Assembly: GCA_029948255.1 (NCBI GenBank)
Contig: JALIZF010001689.1
Span: forward strand, 124,001 to 188,000
DNA: 64,000 nt
Reading direction: 5' to 3'
DNA from: Telmatactis stephensoni
Taxonomy: Eukaryota > Cnidaria > Anthozoa > Actiniaria > Isophelliidae
How positions within the stretch are numbered: the first letter of the stretch is position 1; each line of letters starts with the position of its first letter. The translations under genes and the position numbers were made by a program. The notes beneath the pieces were generated by a model. That model did not search any database, had not been told where the DNA came from, and saw only the letters and a program-made list of their open reading frames with translations. Positions 9,230 through 21,892 of this stretch are shown in pieces.

Positions 9230-12200
9230 ATTTTGCGCAGTCGGTCGCTAAATGATTTTGTTGTTTAATCTGTAGAGGCTCTTGTATAGCGTTTTTAAAA
9301 CTGTTTTGAATCAGTTTTTATTTCCTCGAAAAATTTCTGAAACTGATAAACTTGAACAATCACAATGCACATTACGGAAAACGTAAAAACACAATAATTC
9401 AACATGATTGTGACAGGGCTGTTACTAACCCCCTCATAGACCCAAAAAGTTCAGGCTTAATATATTTGTGCACAGTGTTTTCTGAAACCTCACATGCAAT
9501 GTTTTTAACAGTGGAACTTGGTCGTGAGAGGTTGTAAAGTAAAAGTCCTCAGGAGAGTACAAAGGGTCAATTTCCTTGTGTCAGTAATTAAACTCCACAG
9601 GCATCTCCAAAACCACATTTCAGTACCTACAAGTTCTAAATCAATTTTGTACATACTTTCTTTGTCACAATACTTAATATTGTTCTATTTTGGAAAAGAA
9701 AGTTAGTAAAAAAAATCACACCCATATTCTCACTCATTATCCAAAAAATTTCCCAAATCAACATGAATGTAATACAATTTTTCTTGTGTATAAGTAGATA
9801 AACATTTCATAATTTTGTTGCTGTTTAAGTGTGTGAAAGCTTAGAGTAAGAGTAGCTTAGATGTGCTACCATTTCCCTTATAATAATTTTAAGATATCCA
9901 TAACATACACACACAAACATATAGTAAGAAGGTGAACATTTCCTACACTTTCCTACACTTAAAAAGATAAAGGTATTTACAAATAAATTTACAAGAGGGG
10001 GCATGCAACATTGGTTTCAAAAAAGATATTTAAAAAAGTCAAAGCTGTCAATGAGACAACTCATGGATACTGCACAAAACCAATGAGTAAAGCAAAAGTC
10101 AATGAAAAAGGCATACAGTAACTCTAGGACCAGCACCTGGCCTTACCTTACTTTCAGGACAAGCTCTTAGTGCCTGCCAGCCTCAGAGAGGTGTCCACAT
10201 TAGCTAGTTTCATTTCAGACAATATTGGACCATCTAACTGGAAGTGCTCAAAGCAGGCTGGAGGATTTGTGTAACAATAGGCTATTCAGTTACACATTTT
10301 TTTATGCCATAAGAAAGTGATAGCAATAACTCACATAACAACATAATAATCCTTTGGAGTATGAGTGAGTCAAAAAGGTATTCAAAAAATGGTATTCAAA
10401 TTTCCAAAAGGGAAGGGATGTGTCCCCTTTGCCCTAACCTAAATCCATCCCCGTTTTCTGTGAAAGAGCAATACCATTTATGCAAAAGTTAATTGAAGGA
10501 TAGGGATAAGAGGGAATACATGCAAAGAGTGTGTGGACATGCACATAAACAGCATGTGCAATTTTATAACTAGTCCATGATAAAAGGATATTGGTCAATG
10601 TTTTACTGAGTATTCTATTTAAGGGGAACCCAAAAAGTCAGTTGTAAACCTTTAAGAAATTGAAGGGTTCCCTGTGAAAATGACCTGAGTAACTTTTTGA
10701 TGGATGTCCTGAGATTAATTTTTCCAGAATAGGAAAGTTAATTATACCATTTTATACCATTGAAAAAATATCATCAATAAAGTCACTTAGGCCATTTTCA
10801 AATGAAACCCTTCATGAAAATCCTTTCAGGTCTCAAAACAATTATTATGAAAATGGAATTGCTGCTTTGCAGTAAAGCAAATGGAATGAATGACTGTACC
10901 AAGGAATATCTGCATTGATTAGTATTACAACCCTTTATCTATATTAATATGCACATAAATTTTGTGTGCATATGGTGCACATTATTTTCTTGTTTGTAGG
11001 GTAATAGCCATCTTAAAGTTCACATATCTTCATGTAAAAAGACTGTGAAGGAAGGAAATAATGAGTTTAATATATGCATGCACAAAAGACATTTTTCAAG
11101 AACAAACCTATAAGATAACCATGAGATTCGATACACACATTCTTGTTTGAAGAGTGCAATATACCCAAGGTTTGCAGCTTGGTCAAAAAATACCTTTTTC
11201 TACTTTCTTTCAATTGATATATTATCTCATTGCTATATTCTAATAATTTCATACACTAGCCACTTCTTATCGAAAGTGAAGTGCTGCAAGCGATACTTTT
11301 GTCAGTTGTCTCGCCATCTTAAATTCTCTATTTTAACATGCATTGCTGGTACTTGGAAGGGGGCTGGTAAGGAAAGGGAACAATATTGGCTTTCCTCTAT
11401 CCCATTTTCCCCCAAAGCATGATGAGCTCCTGTCTATACCAGAATCCTTTTCAAAGCCCTTTCGTGTACAAATTAGTTTAAATTCCTACAAGAACACAAA
11501 CAATAGTTTTAATTAGTGAGCTACTTGAAAAGGATTCTGTTATAGAGAGATGGTAATATGTAATCACACCTGGGGCTTATTCCCTTCCCATTTTCATCTA
11601 TTTTATGATGTTCTGATTAAATGAGAGAATATTTTGTGAAAAGCGAAGGAGTTTTACTCAAAAATCCACTGGCACAAAATTTGGTGAAGCAACAAGATAT
11701 TTGACTGTTTTGATAAGAAATCTGGAAGCAACATTTGCTACTATAATTGTTTTTGAAAGCAATGTTCTGAAGGGATAGCATTTGTGTTAATGTAAAGTAT
11801 GTAAAATTTTTGTAGCAAAAATAGAAAACATCTTAAATATCTATCTATTAGAATAATAGAAGTACATGTGATAAAATGATGTATACAACAGTTCATGAAC
11901 GCAAGAGTGTTCAAGATTTTACACAACAATAAAGAAACACGCTCATCTGAAAAGATGAGAAATGAAGCCAGCTGTTTAACTTGTAATCTATACATGATTC
12001 TTTTCACCATGTACTGATGGGAATATTATGATTCTATTAATAAAATAAATGCCAAAATTTGTAAAGTAAAGTACCCATCCTCTAGTTGCAATCGCATCTA
12101 TGATTGGGTCGAGGAATGCTAATGACAAAAAAATAATAATTTAGCCTATCAATACAAATCCACAAGTACAACCTTTATTTAAACGAGTGAAATGTATACG

Positions 12201-12464
12201 GAAATCGTCTTTGAAACTGAATCAGTCATCAAAAATGACTTGCATTTCTAACTTTTTTATTTGAAAGACTTACATACACATGAAAGCTAAGCTCATTTTT
12301 TCGTCCATTTTTGAACTACAGTGTGGAAAATTCGTCAGGTAGTCTTCACAAGTGTCCGCTCGATCGTCACACTCCCATCTAGTTTCAGTATACACACCTT
12401 GGATTAATATTATCAACGATAACTGTTTGAAACGAGCGAACTAGTCGTCCTTCCCGCATTGAGC
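9230..12464. other. Gene-poor interior of the large TIR element
   Basis: AT-rich, with only short frames lacking motifs. A stretch at about 10150-10275 reads open on the minus strand and meets a GTAAGG donor-like site, but a TGA lies just before it. No transposase signature was found. Confidence 0.45.
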
Positions 12465-12811
12465 AAAACGTCCGCCATATTGACACGGGGATACATAGTT
12501 CCCAGTCCCGACCGAGCCATGGTGTGCAAGAGAGTCACGTGACAGGGCTATGTACTAGTCAAATAAGTCTTATCAAAGTTATGGCAACAGGGATGAACTC
12601 GTTCCGGAACCAAACTCATTTCGGTATCATGTGAACGGCCCCTTATCATTGATTTCTAAGCAAAGGGTACTCAACCTAACTGCAATTTAGCAATTCATCC
12701 TATAACAAAAAAATCTGACCATGCCTAAGTCCATGGAAACAGATATGATGAGTCTTTGGATTTATGATGGGCCCATAAAAATCAATAATACACTTGCAAA
12801 ATGATAATAAT

Positions 12812-13969
12812 CTGGTCTGTGGCAAATGTTTGGGGGACTGAGAACGAGCGCTCTGATTGGTCAATTCCGGTCACTTCAGAATTGTGTTGTTGTTTTGTTT
12901 TTGTTGGGAAGGGAATGAAGAAATTTGTGCAAAAAAAGACGTGTAAATGTTAAATTTGGCATTCCATTCTACAGCATGTGTATTTTCCATGGTCTGAAGA
13001 CTTTCCTTAAGAAGGCTGAAGCGTTTTTCTGTGATTATTGTGGATTTAGAGGATCGTGAACTTTGTAAGCCGTTGCTCGAAATGACGAAGAAACAAGATC
13101 AAAGACGACCGCCGACGATATTTTATGGCGATCCTACTCGTAAACTTTTATTCCTGAGGATATAATATATAGCCTAAGCCACACAACAATTGTTGAGCGA
13201 CATACTTTATATACCCATATCGAGATTCAGGGTACATGGCCGGAGAACGGCGTTTTGAAAAACTTTGGTTGGTGAATGAAGCACATGCAAAATCAAAACG
13301 TCAAACTTTGTTGATGCGTATTTACAGAGGAAAAAAATCGCGATGGATAATAAGAAACTTTTCACATTACTATAACAAGAATCATATGAACTTATTATTA
13401 TTATTTTTCCCAAAAGTGAAGTCATATCCGTGTATTGAACCAAAAATGGGACAATTTACTCACCTGTAGTTTGCCGTAAAATCAATCATAAGTTTGACAA
13501 AGTTACAAAGACAATTATCCGAAAAAGTGCAAAAAGCTTGTGTGGTTTTTATGAGAACTAGAATATATCCTGCCTAAGCCACGTAGGACTGGCTGGTAGT
13601 ACTTACTGGGACTGAATGGAAGAGTTCTCACATTCAGGTAAGCTGAAAAATTTCGTGAAAGTTTTGATAGTTCGGGTTTGTTAGTTCGTACGCGCCATGT
13701 CGCGCTAGTCGGCTTACAAAGTTCACGATCCTCTACATCCACAAAAATCACAGTAAAACACTTCAGCCTTCATAAGCAACGTCTCCAAACCATGGAAAAT
13801 ACACACGCTGTAGAACAGAATGCCAGGTTTAAAATTTACACGTCTATTTTTGCACAAATTTCTTCATTCGCCTCCCAAAAGAAACTAAACAACAACACAT
13901 TCTGAAGTGACCGGAAGTGACCAATCGAAGCACTCGTTCTCAGTCCCCCAAACATTTGCCACAGACCAG
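12812..13969. mobile_element. Foldback element with ~270-bp inverted repeats
   Basis: The left arm (12812-13075, from CTGGTCTGTGGCAAATGTTT) returns inverted at about 13705-13969. The arms are clearly alike but diverged by some tens of percent. The 7-bp direct repeat TAATAAT flanks both ends (12805-12811 and 13970-13976). The ~630-bp centre has no recognised gene; short frames there (for example 13236-13469) have no motif. Probably a non-autonomous DNA transposon. Confidence 0.8.
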
Positions 13970-14328
13970 TAATAATAATGAAGCGACATGCATTTAAGGA
14001 CGGTTCATATAAATACAAACCAATTTTATTTCATTGTAGATTATGTATGAGTCTTTGAATTTATGAAAATAAATTGTGAATGGGGGTATCCATCTTCATG
14101 TCGAGTGGATCGAAGTAAATCACGTGCCGACGCGGCCAAGAACTGGATCTACTTACACTCGACAAATATGAGGAACGTAGCTTGCTAGAGAACTTTCTCG
14201 TGAGTACTTTACATAAAATAAGGTTTTTACAGCCCAATGACAATGGTAAGATACTGGAAAGTCTTTGTTCGTGAGCTGCAGTGGTTTTGAGCTGTATTGG
14301 CAATATTAATTTCCAAATGAAAAAAATG

Positions 14329-14365
14329 ATTTTTTTTTGGGGGGGGGGGGCGGGGGGGGGGGGGT
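14329..14365. repeat. T-run followed by G-tract
   Basis: A T run is followed by about 25 G broken by one C. On the plus strand it could form a G-quadruplex; it is also a place where assembly errors are likely. Confidence 0.8.
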
Positions 14366-14744
14366 GTTTCAGGTCTTTGCTATGAGTTTTTGAGATAGAA
14401 TTTCCTCCCTTGTCATTTGTCATTATTTCGAAAATCAGACTTAATTTTTAGGTCAAATAAACTAAACAAAGAACTTTATTTTTCACCATTTCCCCCTAAG
14501 ATTAACAGCTAGGCTATTAAGTAGTGCTTACTTCATATACTTTCAAAGGCTAATACTGGACGCTTTAAGAAATGCTTCATAAAAGATTATTATTTGGTTT
14601 GAGAGGCCTTTTCCTGATATAAAGGTACGACGCATTTGTTTCAGTTACATGGAAATTAAAACATGAAAATTAAAGTTAAAAAATCGATATTTGTCATTAA
14701 TCATCACAGGTTGCCTTACATTAAAAATAACATGCAATCAACCG

Positions 14745-17399
14745 TTATTCCCAGTCTTTCTTGATGCGATAAACCCATTCCCACTCAAGATAGCCCTTTT
14801 CGTTATCAGAAATCTTGCTTTTTACAGTATAGGAACGTCGAGCACGCTGTCCCTTTGGGGCTTCATGTTGTTCGGTACTGAGGTATCTATGGGATTCTTC
14901 TTTCCGTGTATAATCACCAAGGTTGTAGGTGCTCTGGTCAACTAAAAGTACAACAGCATTATAAATGATTAGCTATTATCAATGACTATCATACCGGACA
15001 TCGGATGATGTGTGAATTGAGTTTGTTTGATGTGTTGTTTTCTACCATGCCACGAGGGTTTTTTCTCCGGGTTCTCCGGTTTTTCCTCCCTCAGCAAAAA
15101 TCATGTGAGTTGTGAGTTGAGCGATGTATGCAAAATATCTAATATAGAGGTAGTGAGTGTGAGTGCCAACAAAAGAATAGCCACTACGTGTGGATCTACT
15201 CTAGAAATTATTTATTATTTATTATTTATTATTTATTATTTATTATTTATTATTTATTATTTATTATTTATTATTTATTATTTATTATTTATTATTTATT
15301 ATTTATTATTTATTATTTATTATTATTTATTTAAAAGGAAATTTGGGGCAACAAGAATTGCTTGATTTTCATTATAGGCGATTCATATCTCCGCGAGGGA
15401 TAGCGGTCCAATATAACGTGACCATAGTTCCTTTCGGGTGTGCAATCACCAATCGCCGATCGCCATTCGTCGTTCACCCCGTCAACCTTTTTTGCAATAA
15501 CTATATTTATTATATACATATCGAGATTTACTCACAAAAATTCCATTTAGTAAATTTTCGTTTGTTTACCAATCTCCGCCAATCAGAACGCGCGTATCGT
15601 TTTCTTCACGTGTGAGAAAAACGATACGTCTCAATCAGAAGCCGCGTATCGGTTTTTTTTCACGTGTGAGAGAAACGATACGTCCAATCAGAAGCGACTT
15701 CATTTCTGATGAAATTTTTTCTTCAAACTGGCTCCTCTCAGCACTTTTTATCGAAAGATTTTCAGTCTTGGCAGCTCAATTTTTAATCTTTATTCAGTAA
15801 AAATTCAAGTAGATTAGCTTATTTACCACAAAAGTCATCGATGTCATGCAGAAGAAGAGCTCTATAGGGAAAAAGATTTTCAAAACCATGCTGTGCTGCA
15901 AAAAGCGAAGGAGGATTCACTGCTGGCAGATTCAGAGTCACTGAATGGAAATTTAGTCGAACTGAGCCCTTTTTATACAAAAGCTCGGAGAAAAACACTG
16001 ATAAATCAAGTTCAAGGTAATTTTTCAAGTTTTAAGGGACATTTGAAACGCCAAGCATGCATGTTTAACGGGCGTGAATTTGACCGTAAGTTTGTCTTTG
16101 AATACATTGAATGAACTCAAATTCTTCGCCGGCATTGTGTTTGCTCGTTTTGTAAAGAAACGTCTGTCAATGAGAAAAAAGTCCAAGTTACACAGAAAAG
16201 AATGATAATTTGGCACTGTAATTCACTTTAGGTACAAATAAATATTATTTTTGTTTTGTTTTGACGTCTGTTTGTAGTTTAAATTTTGTTTGTAGGGTTT
16301 TCGTGCTTTTTGAAATCAAAATCTTGACCGTGGAAAAGCAATCCATTTTGACAGCAAAATGACTAAAATTTATAGAAATCTCGATATGCATATGATAAAC
16401 AGAAAACACCATGGAAAGTGCTTTGTACAGTTTTTATTCACTCGTTGTTTTGTATCATAAAACTCACTCGCTCGTTCCTCGCTCCTTCGTTTTATGATAC
16501 TTCACAACAGTCGTGAATAAAAACCGTACGCGCGCACTTTCCATGAAGTATTCTCTATATATACACCTATTTCAAAAAGGTTGTCGTATCAGTGAGAGCT
16601 CTCAAACCCACGCGACTAGACCGAAAAGGAGAATGGGTAGTAGCAAAACTTTACTTTCTTTTCCGCTTTGGTATATTGACTTTAGTATCAGTAAGTGAAG
16701 TTCTTTAGTGTATAAGGTCAGAGCAAGTTGAATTTGAGTAATCGTGTGGGATTTTTGTGGTTTTATAACTTTAGTGATTTCTGCCCATGCTCCCTTTCGG
16801 GTGAGTCGCGTAGGCTTGATACCGACAATGTTTATTGAAATAGGTGTATATACAGATCAAAGCTGAATGATTTAGTTTTGCCTCCGTTATGAGTTTCTAG
16901 TAGGAATTTATTTTGTATTGTTCGTATTTTAGTCTAGGCTCAGATTTCAGCCGTCGGGGTTTCGTGCGCCCGCGATACTCAACCCCATGCGTTACGTCAC
17001 AGACAAGACTTTCAGCTCACGTGCCCAGCCGTCAAAGGGATGAGTATTGCGGGCGCACAAAATCCCGATAATTTTAATCAGGAAACAAAAAAAAACAAAA
17101 AGAAAAGTTCTGCCACAGATTCACATTGACCCTCAACGTTTTTTGAAATACGTGTCAGTAACACCCGGTTTAAAATGATAACTGTTACTCGGGCTTCCTG
17201 TGCGGGTTTAAAATCCTTTCGTGGTTCCACTTAAGTTTGGTCGTGACAACTGACTACGTAAAAATCCATAGAAATGTCCAAATTACATCAAAATTTGCAA
17301 CTCACCTTTAATGTCTTTTCGATAAGTGCCTTGATAATACTTTAGTCCCTGAACATCTTTGTTAACCTGATGAAAGATTGACTGAACATTAATATCCAC
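14745..17399 (-). CDS. Two 3' exons of an unidentified host gene
   Basis: Exon 17306-17399 (94 nt) is open for 31 codons and is bounded by a CACAG acceptor and the donor GTGAGT. Its last base completes a codon with the terminal exon 14745-14941 (197 nt, acceptor ACTTTTAG), which has 64 codons and a TAA stop at 14745-14747. The phases join exactly (phase 1). The peptide is polar and charged, with Tyr-rich stretches (GLKYYQGTYRKD, YLEWEWVYRIKKDWE at the very C-terminus). There is no signal or membrane segment in this part. I do not recognise the family. The intron between the exons (14942-17305) holds a SINE fragment, a heptamer microsatellite and several palindromic MITEs. The upstream part must lie beyond 17400, past the minisatellite and nested transposons. 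Confidence 0.6.
15004..15331 (+). mobile_element. SINE fragment with (ATTATTT)n tail
   Basis: The region 15004-15180 shares a central block with the SINE at 53853 (GTGTGAATTGAGTTTGTTTG, then TCTCCGG..TTCTCCGGTTTTTCCTCCCTC). The tRNA-like head is missing. It runs into about 18 copies of ATTATTT (15207-15331), probably expanded from the SINE tail. Confidence 0.75.
15580..15696. repeat. Tandem palindromic repeat centred on CACGTG
   Basis: Two ~52-bp units and the start of a third, each opening CAATCAGAA. Each unit folds on itself (CGTATCGTTTT...AAAACGATACG) around TTCACGTGTGA. It contains an E-box core and a CCAAT-like inverted ATTGG. Confidence 0.7.
16410..17068. mobile_element. Cluster of three small inverted-repeat elements
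   Basis: 16410-16545 is a near-perfect hairpin (ATGGAAAGTGC...GCACTTTCCAT) with GTTTTATGATAC in both arms. 16556-16853 is a ~300-bp element with 17-bp ends TATATACACCTATTTCA. 16954-17068 has arms TCGGGGTTTCGTGCGCCCGC and its inverted copy. None codes for protein. All lie in the intron of the host gene 14745-17399. Confidence 0.65.
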
Positions 17400-17465
17400 C
17401 TGTGAACCATGAGTTTTAGGTAGTGAGTGTTGACAATGGCAGAGAAAAGTTTAACAGAGTTTTTG

Positions 17466-18221
17466 GTTGAGTTTATAGGAGTACGTGGAAGTCTATAAGT
17501 GAACAGAGGAGTCTATGGGAATACAAAAGAATCTATGGGAGTCTATGGGATTATGTAGGAGTCTATGGGAGTGCATGGGAGTCTATAAGAGTACAGAAAA
17601 GTCTATTGGAGTACAGGGGAGTCTATGGGAGTATAATGATGCAATCTACGGGAGTACAAGGGAGGGAGTGCGTGGGAGGCCATAAGAATACAGAGGAGAG
17701 TACAAGATAATCTATGAATGTACGTCGGAATCTATGGGAGTACAGGGGAGTCCATGGGAGTATGTAGGAGTCTATTGGAATACCTGACAATCTATGTGAG
17801 TACGTGGGAGTCTATAAGAGTACAGAGGAGTTTATGGTAGTACGTGATAGTCTCGTGGGATTCTATAAGAGTACAGAGAAATCTGTGGGAGTACAAGAGA
17901 ATCTATGGGAGTACGTCGGAGTCCATGGGAGTACAGGGGAGTCTATGGGAGTACGTGGGAGTGCGTTGGAGTCTATAAGAGTACAGAGGTGTCTATGGGT
18001 GTATAAGAGAATCTATGGGAGTACAGGAGAGTCTATGAAAGTACGTCTGAGTCTATTAGAGTACAAGAGAATCTATGGGAGTACAGGGGGATTCCATGGG
18101 AGTACGTGGCAATATATCGGAATATGTGGGAGTCTATAAGAGTACAGAGGAGTATATGGGTGTACAAGAGAATCTATGGGAGTACAGGGGAGTGTATGAG
18201 AGTACGAGGGAGTCTATGGGA
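17466..18221 (+). repeat. 20-bp minisatellite, block 1
   Basis: Degenerate tandem repeat with consensus near GGGAGTCTATGGGAGTACAG, made of two 10-bp half units. The same array resumes at 19251-19433 and 26839-26962 in the same orientation, so two insertions have split one array. Confidence 0.9.
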
Positions 18222-19250
18222 GTGACTGGAAGCAGTGAGGAGGCACCCAATAGCGTCACAAGGAAGATTTTTTGATAATCTGAAATGTGTACTATTTATT
18301 TCATAAAATGATAGATATCGATGCGAAATAACGTAATTACAACTTTAATTTGTCTGTTTTTGTGATAAATAATTTGCATTATACACAGCTATAGTTAGTT
18401 ATAATAACCGCGTGGGGCCTGTTAACTATAACATATGCACATGAGATTTCGCTTGTCGAAAATAATTCAGCAAACTTCCAACTACAATTATCAATTTACC
18501 TTTAGACCTAGACTAACTCTTTTGGTAGTATTATATCAAACGATTCAACGACAAATGCGTCTTAAAGCAATATAGAAATCAAGGCTTTGTAACTAGAATA
18601 AATACACTAAATACGAAATGTTTACAAAAATTTATTGTATGTTTTGTACGTGTCGAATTCATAAACAGAAAACTTCAATTGTACACTGTTCCCGATCATT
18701 GAGGTCGATTAGTATCAAATCTGCACCAAAATGTCTGCTATTTAGTATGGTTTATATTCTATGGAAATTTTACGATTTATAAATCAGTTTTCATAAATTA
18801 TTTTGAATAAATGTTAGTGGTATTAGAAATAAATGCTAGATGGTTACACAAAGTCGCGAGAAAGAAAATCATCGAAATCAAAAGTATTCAAATCTCCTTT
18901 GCTGATTTACTTCGACTACTGTGTAGCTATGTGTCATATATACGGGCTAATAATCGTATCTTATGGTAAAAGACCGTTATTTAGGTGCAATATTACAATA
19001 CGCACTAACGTCAGCTAAGAAATGTGACGGGTTACAGTACACAAAATCGCACTGCGCTTCATTTCTATTTGAAATTAAATATATACTCATGCACGGATCT
19101 ACCTTTATTCTTTTCCCTACAGTAAAACATATCCTCCTTCTTCACCATCATTAGAACAAATTATATTTTAGAAGCGCGTTACTGCTAACAATAAATATTT
19201 ATCTTGCCCAAATGGTCGAATTTGGTATGCGTTTCACGTCACTGCTTCCA
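18222..19250. mobile_element. ~1-kb insertion in the minisatellite
   Basis: Flanked by the inverted 14-16-bp ends ACTGGAAGCAGTGA and TCACTGCTTCCAGT, with minisatellite sequence directly outside on both sides. The interior is AT-rich and has no recognised gene. Confidence 0.65.
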
Positions 19251-19433
19251 GTCAGTACGTGCGAGTCTATGGGAGTACAGGGGAGTCTTAGGGAGTACAA
19301 TGGAGTCTATGGGAGTACAGGGGAGTTTGTGGTTGCGTTTACGGGAGTATGTGGGAGTCTATGAGAGCACGAGGGAGTCTATTGAAGTACAGGGGAGTCT
19401 ATCGGAGTATAATGATGCAGTCTATTCAAGTAC
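19251..19433 (+). repeat. 20-bp minisatellite, block 2
   Basis: Same consensus and orientation as block 1. Confidence 0.9.
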
Positions 19434-19743
19434 TGTTAAGGCCTGAGTTGAAGCCAAAGCCTTCAAAATACACTTATTTTTGTTATGAGCAAACGTCTTG
19501 ATAAAAATTTACCAAACTTCGTCTATGAACAGATATCCATCTAGTGATCAACCTTAAGTGATGATTTGTAAGTTTCACTGGTCACGTGACCAGTAGTGGA
19601 GAAAAGTAGTTTTTCTAAAATGGGGATACGAGTTTTATTAACGAGATAAAAATTATGCTTTTAAAATCATTGCCACATGGCACCTCAACATCCTACGTTT
19701 AGACATTATGTTTATGATAGGTAGTTCAAGTTCAAGTTCAAGT

Positions 19744-19777
<34 letters not shown>

Positions 19778-20355
19778 GTAATACAAGTAGTAATAGTGCT
19801 GGCCCGCAGTAATAGCTAGGCTAGTTGGCTTTTTTTTTTTTACAAATTCACAGTAAACAAGAAGAAATTAAATTAAAAGAAAAGAAATATAATTACTTAA
19901 ATAGAGCGATAGTACTAAAACCGTGAAGCAAGTACTAACTAAAAAGTACAAATAGTACTAATGAAACAATAGAAAACAAAGGGTTTTGCTACTATTTGTC
20001 TCTATTTAGTTATTAGAGTTATTCCGCGTTAGACGCTTTTGGTTCCATTGGGATGTAAATGTTCAATTGTTATCGTTGGGCATGCAAATGACGAATATCA
20101 CACCACATTAATTTATCCTTTTATTCATCATTCAATGAAAAATGAGATCTTTTTGAACTAGTTTAATGCACTATTTGTTACATATATAATGAATTGTATC
20201 GCTTAACAAAATAGAAGTCAGTATTCATGCTTTTCATTTTTATCTGGTGGCGTATTAAAATGCATGTCCTATATAATAAGACTAACAAACTAGCAAAGTG
20301 ACACTTGGATTAAATATTATATTTCTCATTGCCTTTGCTTTAAAAGAAAAACGTT

Positions 20356-21511
20356 TTACACTTCTTCAAATAATGAAATACGACGTTCAGTTAAAAAAAC
20401 GCACAATTCAATGACAGTTGGCAATAGCCACCTTTCTTGTCTCCATATCCCAGATATGCAGTTAAAGTCCTTGACATGTTTGAATATGTGTTCAATTTTA
20501 ACGCGTTTTCTTGAAAGTTCAACATTGAACCGTCGGGCACGACGCTTATCCCTGCGGCCAAACCGTCTCATTTGCACTTGTCGGAATGGTGTGAGTAATG
20601 GAGGAATATCTGCATAACCCTTATCAGCAAGGAGAAAAGCGTCTGCGGGGAAATCAAGCGTCAGGCCAGGTCCAATTGGCTCCATCAATCGGAAACTCTG
20701 AGCATCGTGAGTACTGCCTAAAAATCCTGTTTGAAGAAAACGAATATGGCCTTCATTATCGCAAACGAGCTGAGTATTTAAGAGATGAAAATGCCTGTGG
20801 CCACTATAAAATATTCTTTGAGGCTCTGTCGAAGGAATGCGTATCTCGTGGGGAGTTACGTCTACACAACCAAGAGCATTAGGAAATTGATCCCACCTAT
20901 TTCGCATAACATTCCATTCTCTTATGCTTGGCCGTGTTACTTGTTGTCGAAAATGTCTCCACAAAACTAGAATTCCCTGGTACAATAATGCTCGCACAGT
21001 CTGAGGGCTAACATCAAACAGAAGAGAAAGAGTGTCTAGATGCGGATATTTTTTAATCCATATGAATACAAGCAGCACCCTATTTATAACATTCAGCTTG
21101 TATCGTCCCATGCATTCTCTGCCTTAGATTCCCTTGCCGTGTTAAAATAGATAACTGTGGACTAATCTGATAGACAACGTTAAGTAGTGATTCCGGAGTT
21201 TCGCCCGTATTTAACCAAAACAAGTAACGCTGTTGACAAATAGATGAAAAGACATCGCGCCCTCTAAAGGCGTGCCCATGAAAATTAGGGAATAGTCGGT
21301 TCCTTAGGCTCAGTTGACTGTTTGTAGGAGGCGACATGGAAGCAATTAAAACCAAGAGTTGTTGTAAAATGTTCATCAATAGTATAAATAGATTATGTTC
21401 TTGGTCTGCATTAAACTCAGGTGCTGGTCGAGGTATAGACGTTATAAGGGTTATTAATGCTTGCATGGCTAAGAGCGTGGTGTAAGTTAGGCGCAATTGC
21501 CTGTGATCCAT
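20356..21511 (-). pseudogene. HARBI1-like transposase, DDE_Tnp_4 type, frameshifted
   Basis: Two overlapping minus-strand frames form one transposase. The N-terminal frame 21080-21511 starts with ATG and holds the leader and helix-turn-helix-like region; the C-terminal frame 20356-21111 holds the catalytic domain. They overlap around 21080-21111 in different phase, so a single-base frameshift (or a missed intron) lies there. The catalytic triad of the family is visible: Asp in GCVDVTPHEI, Asp in GSTHDAQSFR, and Glu in IEHIFKHVKDF, with LLADKGYAD between. Combined length of about 380 residues is normal. It would cut and paste the surrounding element by binding its TIRs. Because the motifs are intact, the decay is mild. 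Confidence 0.85.
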
Positions 21512-21892
21512 CGTAGCTAAAGAAACCAGCTTTGAAATTGTAAACCCAGAAGACCTAAAGCAGTTGTGAAAAAATGTGTATCACATTCGACCTCCCTAAT
21601 TCGTACGCTTCAGTTGTAAATTGCAAATAGACCATTGTGATTGGGTTATTGTGCATTCTACAAAACATTTTAGTGAAGAGCCTAATCATATAATGAGCTT
21701 CAATATTAGGAGCGCAATGAATTAATGGACATTCTTTGGAAGTGGGCGTTCTTAAGTTAAATGAACATTCTATAATCTCTTTTCTTATTATAATGTCAGT
21801 TACGTAAGGTCTGGGTCAGATACTGTTCTTGAAATGAGCCCAAGTTATATAGAGTACTATGGATAATTAAGTAGCATTATATTTAGCAATTA

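Larger units (their letters stand above)
1933..12644. mobile_element. Large terminal-inverted-repeat element, disrupted by a BEL insertion
   Basis: The left end (AGGGGCATTTTACATGATAC) and right end (GTATCATGTGAACGGCCCCT) are diverged inverted copies. Further inside, CCCGTGTCAATATGGCGGA at about 8935 is matched inverted at about 12470-12490, and TAGTACATAGCCC at 8847 is matched inverted near 12545. The left arm is split by the BEL element at 2120/8721; without that the element is about 4.1 kb. No transposase was recognised inside and a target duplication could not be fixed. It may be a non-autonomous DNA transposon. Confidence 0.55.

Noticed and set aside
14061..14423. 120-codon minus-strand gene
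   Set aside because: Crosses the poly-G tract (giving a proline run) and has no homologous motif; only its last ~30 codons look plausible.
15027..15365. 112-codon frame with YYLLFII repeats
   Set aside because: Translation of the ATTATTT microsatellite.
17466..18275. Possible CRISPR array or repeat protein (frames at 17804-18139 and 18075-18275)
   Set aside because: The 20-bp units are contiguous without unique spacers, and the frames are minisatellite translations.
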